Both the position numbers and the translations under genes were made by a program. Below, piece after piece: positions 38,677 through 40,794 of a stretch of 40,794 nucleotides of DNA (its first letter is position 1; each line of letters begins with the position of its first letter). The stretch covers positions 1 through 40,794 of the forward strand of contig CAVJHQ010000008.1 in the NCBI GenBank assembly GCA_963649365.1. Direction: 5' to 3'. Source of the DNA: Paratractidigestivibacter sp963649365. GTDB taxonomy: Bacteria; Actinomycetota; Coriobacteriia; Coriobacteriales; Atopobiaceae. The notes beneath the pieces were generated by a model, which searched no databases, was not told the origin of the DNA, and saw nothing but the letters and a program-made list of their open reading frames with translations.

Positions 38677-39491
38677 TATTCCATCCCCCTCACGATTGCG
38701 GCGAGACGCGCGGCCTGCTCGGCGGCCGTCCCCTCGATACGCTCGCTCACGTGCTCGCGCTCGGGCACGAAGGAGCGGACGACCTGCGTCGGCGAGCCGG
38801 TAAGGCCGCAGCGAGCGGCGTCGGCGCACGCGGCCTCGGCCGTGAGCACGTCTATGGCCGCGGCCTCGCCCGCGCGCACGCCGGAGATGCTCGGCATGCG
38901 CAGCGTGGCCACGTCCTTGGACACGGTGATGACGCACGGAAGACAAACGCGCACCAGCTCAGAGCCCTCGTCGGAGTCTCGGCGCAGGGTAAGCGCGGTC
39001 CCTTCAGCGTCCGCGCAATCCTCGAGTCCCACGACCTCCGTCACGCCGGCCACGCACGGCACGCCGAAGGCGCCGGCGAGCTCGGGGCCGATCTGGGCCG
39101 TGTCGCCGTCGACGGCCATCTTGCCGCAGACGATGAGGTCCGGCGCCGCCGGCAGAGCCTTGATTCCGCAGGTCAGGGCATACGCCGTGGCAAGCGTGTC
39201 CGCGCCGGCGAAGGCGCGGTCGGAAAGAAGCAGCCCCGCGTCGGCGCCTCTTGCCACGCAGTCGCGCAGCAGGCGCTCGGTCGCCGGAATACCCATCGAG
39301 ACGCAGGTCACGCGGGTGTCCAGCCCCGCCGCCGCCCGCTCGTCCTTGAGCCGGAGCGCCACCTCGAGCGCGCTCGCGTCGAACGGGTTCACCACGGACT
39401 GCTTGCCGTCGCGGACGATGGTGTTCGTCTTCGGGTCCATCTTGACCTCGGTCGTGGACGGCACGGCCTTCACGCAGACGACGATGTTCAC
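38676..39491 (-). CDS. etfB: Electron transfer flavoprotein beta subunit
   Basis: 271 residues. Starts with NIVVCVKAVPSTTEVKMD, the EtfB hallmark; then NPFDASALEVALRLKD, CGKMAVDGDTAQIGPELAGAFGVPCVAGV (AMP or FAD site region) and a C-terminal arm that wraps EtfA. The GTG at 39491 is chosen: GGGAGG lies upstream and the oxidase stop is one base before it, so the genes are translationally linked. It forms a heterodimer with EtfA and is likely reduced or oxidised by the FAD-linked oxidase encoded before it. The order oxidase-etfB-etfA is unlike lctBCD (etfB-etfA-oxidase) but has the same parts. Confidence 0.92.
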   Translation of the reverse strand: MNIVVCVKAVPSTTEVKMDPKTNTIVRDGKQSVVNPFDASALEVALRLKDERAAAGLDTRVTCVSMGIPATERLLRDCVARGADAGLLLSDRAFAGADTLATAYALTCGIKALPAAPDLIVCGKMAVDGDTAQIGPELAGAFGVPCVAGVTEVVGLEDCADAEGTALTLRRDSDEGSELVRVCLPCVITVSKDVATLRMPSISGVRAGEAAAIDVLTAEAACADAARCGLTGSPTQVVRSFVPEREHVSERIEGTAAEQAARLAAIVRGME

Positions 39492-39492
39492 G

Positions 39493-40794
39493 CTACTCGC
39501 CTCCCTTCTCGCCGGCGGCAGGCGCGGCGCCGGCCGAGCCCGCGGCGGCACCCGCGGCAACAGCGCCCGCGGCGCCGGCCGAGCCCGCGGCCACCCCGAC
39601 GGCACCTGAGCCCTCAGCGCCTCTTGCCACCTGCTCCAACGCCGCCTCGAGCACGTCCTCCCCGAAGAGGTTGCCGCGCCCGAGCTGGCCCTTCGGGTCG
39701 AGCTCCGCCTTGAGCCGCGCCGACTCCGCGATGTGCTCCGGCCCGTACATGGTTGCCAAGAAGCCTGCCTTGAGCTTGCCGACGCCGTGCTCGGCGCTGA
39801 CGGCGCCGCCCATGGCCGTGACCTCGCCGGCCCAGCCCGCGAAGAGCTCGCCGCCCGCCTTGTGGTCGGCGGCGTCGCGCGGCAGGACGTTGACGTGGAT
39901 GTGGTTGTTGCCGATGTGGCCCCAGGCCGCCGACTCGAGCCCCGCCTCGGCGAGCGTGCGGCGATAGAGCGCGAAGACGTCGTGCAGGCGCTCGTCGGGC
40001 ACGGACATGTCGCTGCCCAGCTTGGTGATGGTGGGGTCCGTGCGGCGGCGCTCGTCGATGAGCATGTTCACGCTCTCGGGCACGGCGTGGCGGAAGAAGA
40101 TCAGGCTCTCGCGGTCGATCTCGGTGCGCGCGACCCAGGTCGCTTCCTCGGAACCGCCCGTGGCCTCGAGCACCTCGCCCAGGCGGTAGAGCTCGGCGGT
40201 CGCCTCGTCCTCGGTCTCGCAGTCGAGCTCTACGTAGACGCAGACGGCCGCGTCCTCGGCGAGCTTCGGCAGCGCCGAGAAGGCCGTCGAGGCCTCGCGC
40301 TGGCGGCGCAGGATATCGAGCGCTCCGGCGTCGAAGTACTCGATCGCGGCGGCGCGCGTGAGCGCGGGACGGGCCTTCTCGGTGAAGTCGAGCGCAGCCG
40401 CCTCGGAGGTAAAGAAGCAGCTCACGCCCCACACGACGGCGGGCGCGGGCATAAGCGCGACCTCAATCCGGGTGATGACGCCGAGCGTGCCGCACGCGCC
40501 GATGAAGAGGTCGATCGCGTCCATGTCGTCGGCCACGTAGTAGCCCGAGGCGTTCTTCGTGGCGGGCATCTGATAGGTAGGCAGGTCGAGCGTGAGCTCG
40601 CGGCCCGACTCGGTAACCAGGCGCAGGACACGGCCGTCGGCGTGGACCTCGCCGCGACGCAGCGCGAGCAGGTCGCCGTCGGCGAGCGCCACATGCAGCG
40701 CCGTCACGTGCGGGCGCGCGGGGCCGTACTTGTAGCTGCGGGCGCCCGAGGCGTTGCAGGCCACGATGCCGCCCATGCAGGCCGAGGCCTCGGT
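39493..40794 (-). CDS. FAD-linked oxidase, GlcD/D-lactate dehydrogenase type (5' partial)
   Basis: The start lies beyond the window edge; 433 codons are present. FAD-binding PCMH part: CMGGIVACNASGARSYKYGPARPHV, MPATKNASGYYVADDMDAIDLFIGACGTLGVIT. C-terminal FAD_oxidase_C part: WGHIGNNHIHVNVLP and GGAVSAEHGVGKLKAGFLA, whose His residues mark 2-hydroxyacid dehydrogenases such as GlcD, LctD and Dld. After the conserved end (KGQLGRGNLFGEDVL) is a 45-residue Ala/Gly-rich tail unlike the family. With EtfB and ferredoxin-bearing EtfA it suggests an electron-confurcating/bifurcating lactate or 2-hydroxyacid dehydrogenase, by analogy to LctBCD. Confidence 0.9.
   Translation of the reverse strand, partial: TEASACMGGIVACNASGARSYKYGPARPHVTALHVALADGDLLALRRGEVHADGRVLRLVTESGRELTLDLPTYQMPATKNASGYYVADDMDAIDLFIGACGTLGVITRIEVALMPAPAVVWGVSCFFTSEAAALDFTEKARPALTRAAAIEYFDAGALDILRRQREASTAFSALPKLAEDAAVCVYVELDCETEDEATAELYRLGEVLEATGGSEEATWVARTEIDRESLIFFRHAVPESVNMLIDERRRTDPTITKLGSDMSVPDERLHDVFALYRRTLAEAGLESAAWGHIGNNHIHVNVLPRDAADHKAGGELFAGWAGEVTAMGGAVSAEHGVGKLKAGFLATMYGPEHIAESARLKAELDPKGQLGRGNLFGEDVLEAALEQVARGAEGSGAVGVAAGSAGAAGAVAAGAAAGSAGAAPAAGEKGGE

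Noticed and set aside
1..40794. tRNA or rRNA genes, prophage or insertion sequences
   Set aside because: No CCA-ended cloverleaf-like segment, rRNA core sequence, integrase or transposase motif was recognised on either strand by reading.

Overview
The window is a G+C-rich (about two thirds G+C by eye) actinobacterial chromosome segment. The gene content points to an anaerobic, saccharolytic gut member of the Coriobacteriia, of Collinsella/Olsenella type. This rests on PTS-dependent beta-glucoside use, class II aldolase, an electron-bifurcating type Etf/FAD-oxidase set, an old-yellow-enzyme/FadH-type reductase, OFA-type MFS, Tat lipoproteins, and palindromic intergenic repeats. The genus is inference. 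No rRNA, tRNA, phage, transposase or cas gene was recognised.
Layout. 1-4.2 kb: end of a 6-phospho-beta-glucosidase, a stand-alone PTS EIIA, a class II fructose-bisphosphate aldolase facing them, and a Ser/Gly-rich membrane protein. 4.2-5.6 kb: M18 aminopeptidase. 6.1-9.4 kb: a minus-strand thiamin-precursor uptake operon (thiamin-binding protein, permease, Tat lipoprotein, ATPase) behind a clear TPP riboswitch and terminator. 9.7-15.4 kb: alpha/beta hydrolase, NapH/RdxA-like ferredoxin membrane protein, glycerate kinase, Tex. 15.7-25.6 kb: a carbohydrate locus. Its minus strand carries a GH78 rhamnosidase, PTS EIIBC, an Sde182/DUF1593 protein and a lipoprotein esterase; its plus strand carries an AraC regulator, an esterase-like hydrolase and a tyrosine-phosphatase-like protein. 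26.1-30.6 kb: Gfo/Idh, OFA-type MFS and SDR genes divergent from a LysR regulator. 30.6-33.2 kb: a YugP-family protein that has lost its zinc site, then a VUT-family transporter coupled to an SDR. 33.3-36.0 kb: an OYE/FadH-type reductase divergent from a PadR regulator, with a textbook PadR operator between them. 36.3-37.2 kb: PAP2 phosphatase. 37.5-40.8 kb: EtfA (with ferredoxin domain), EtfB and a FAD-linked oxidase that leaves the window.
The most unusual structure is non-coding. Four intergenic regions (5647-6113, 12883-13267, 15549-15728, 25878-26088) hold arrays of one repeat architecture. Each unit is 26 bp with fixed ends (GTTRCTG at one end, GGGGC at the other) and a 10-bp core that differs between arrays. 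Units repeat every 41 bp. In every array the units switch orientation at a centre of exactly 5 bp, so the two inner units form a large inverted repeat. Three arrays lie between convergent genes and one between co-directional genes. I counted about 33 units by hand. I know of no described element with this architecture.
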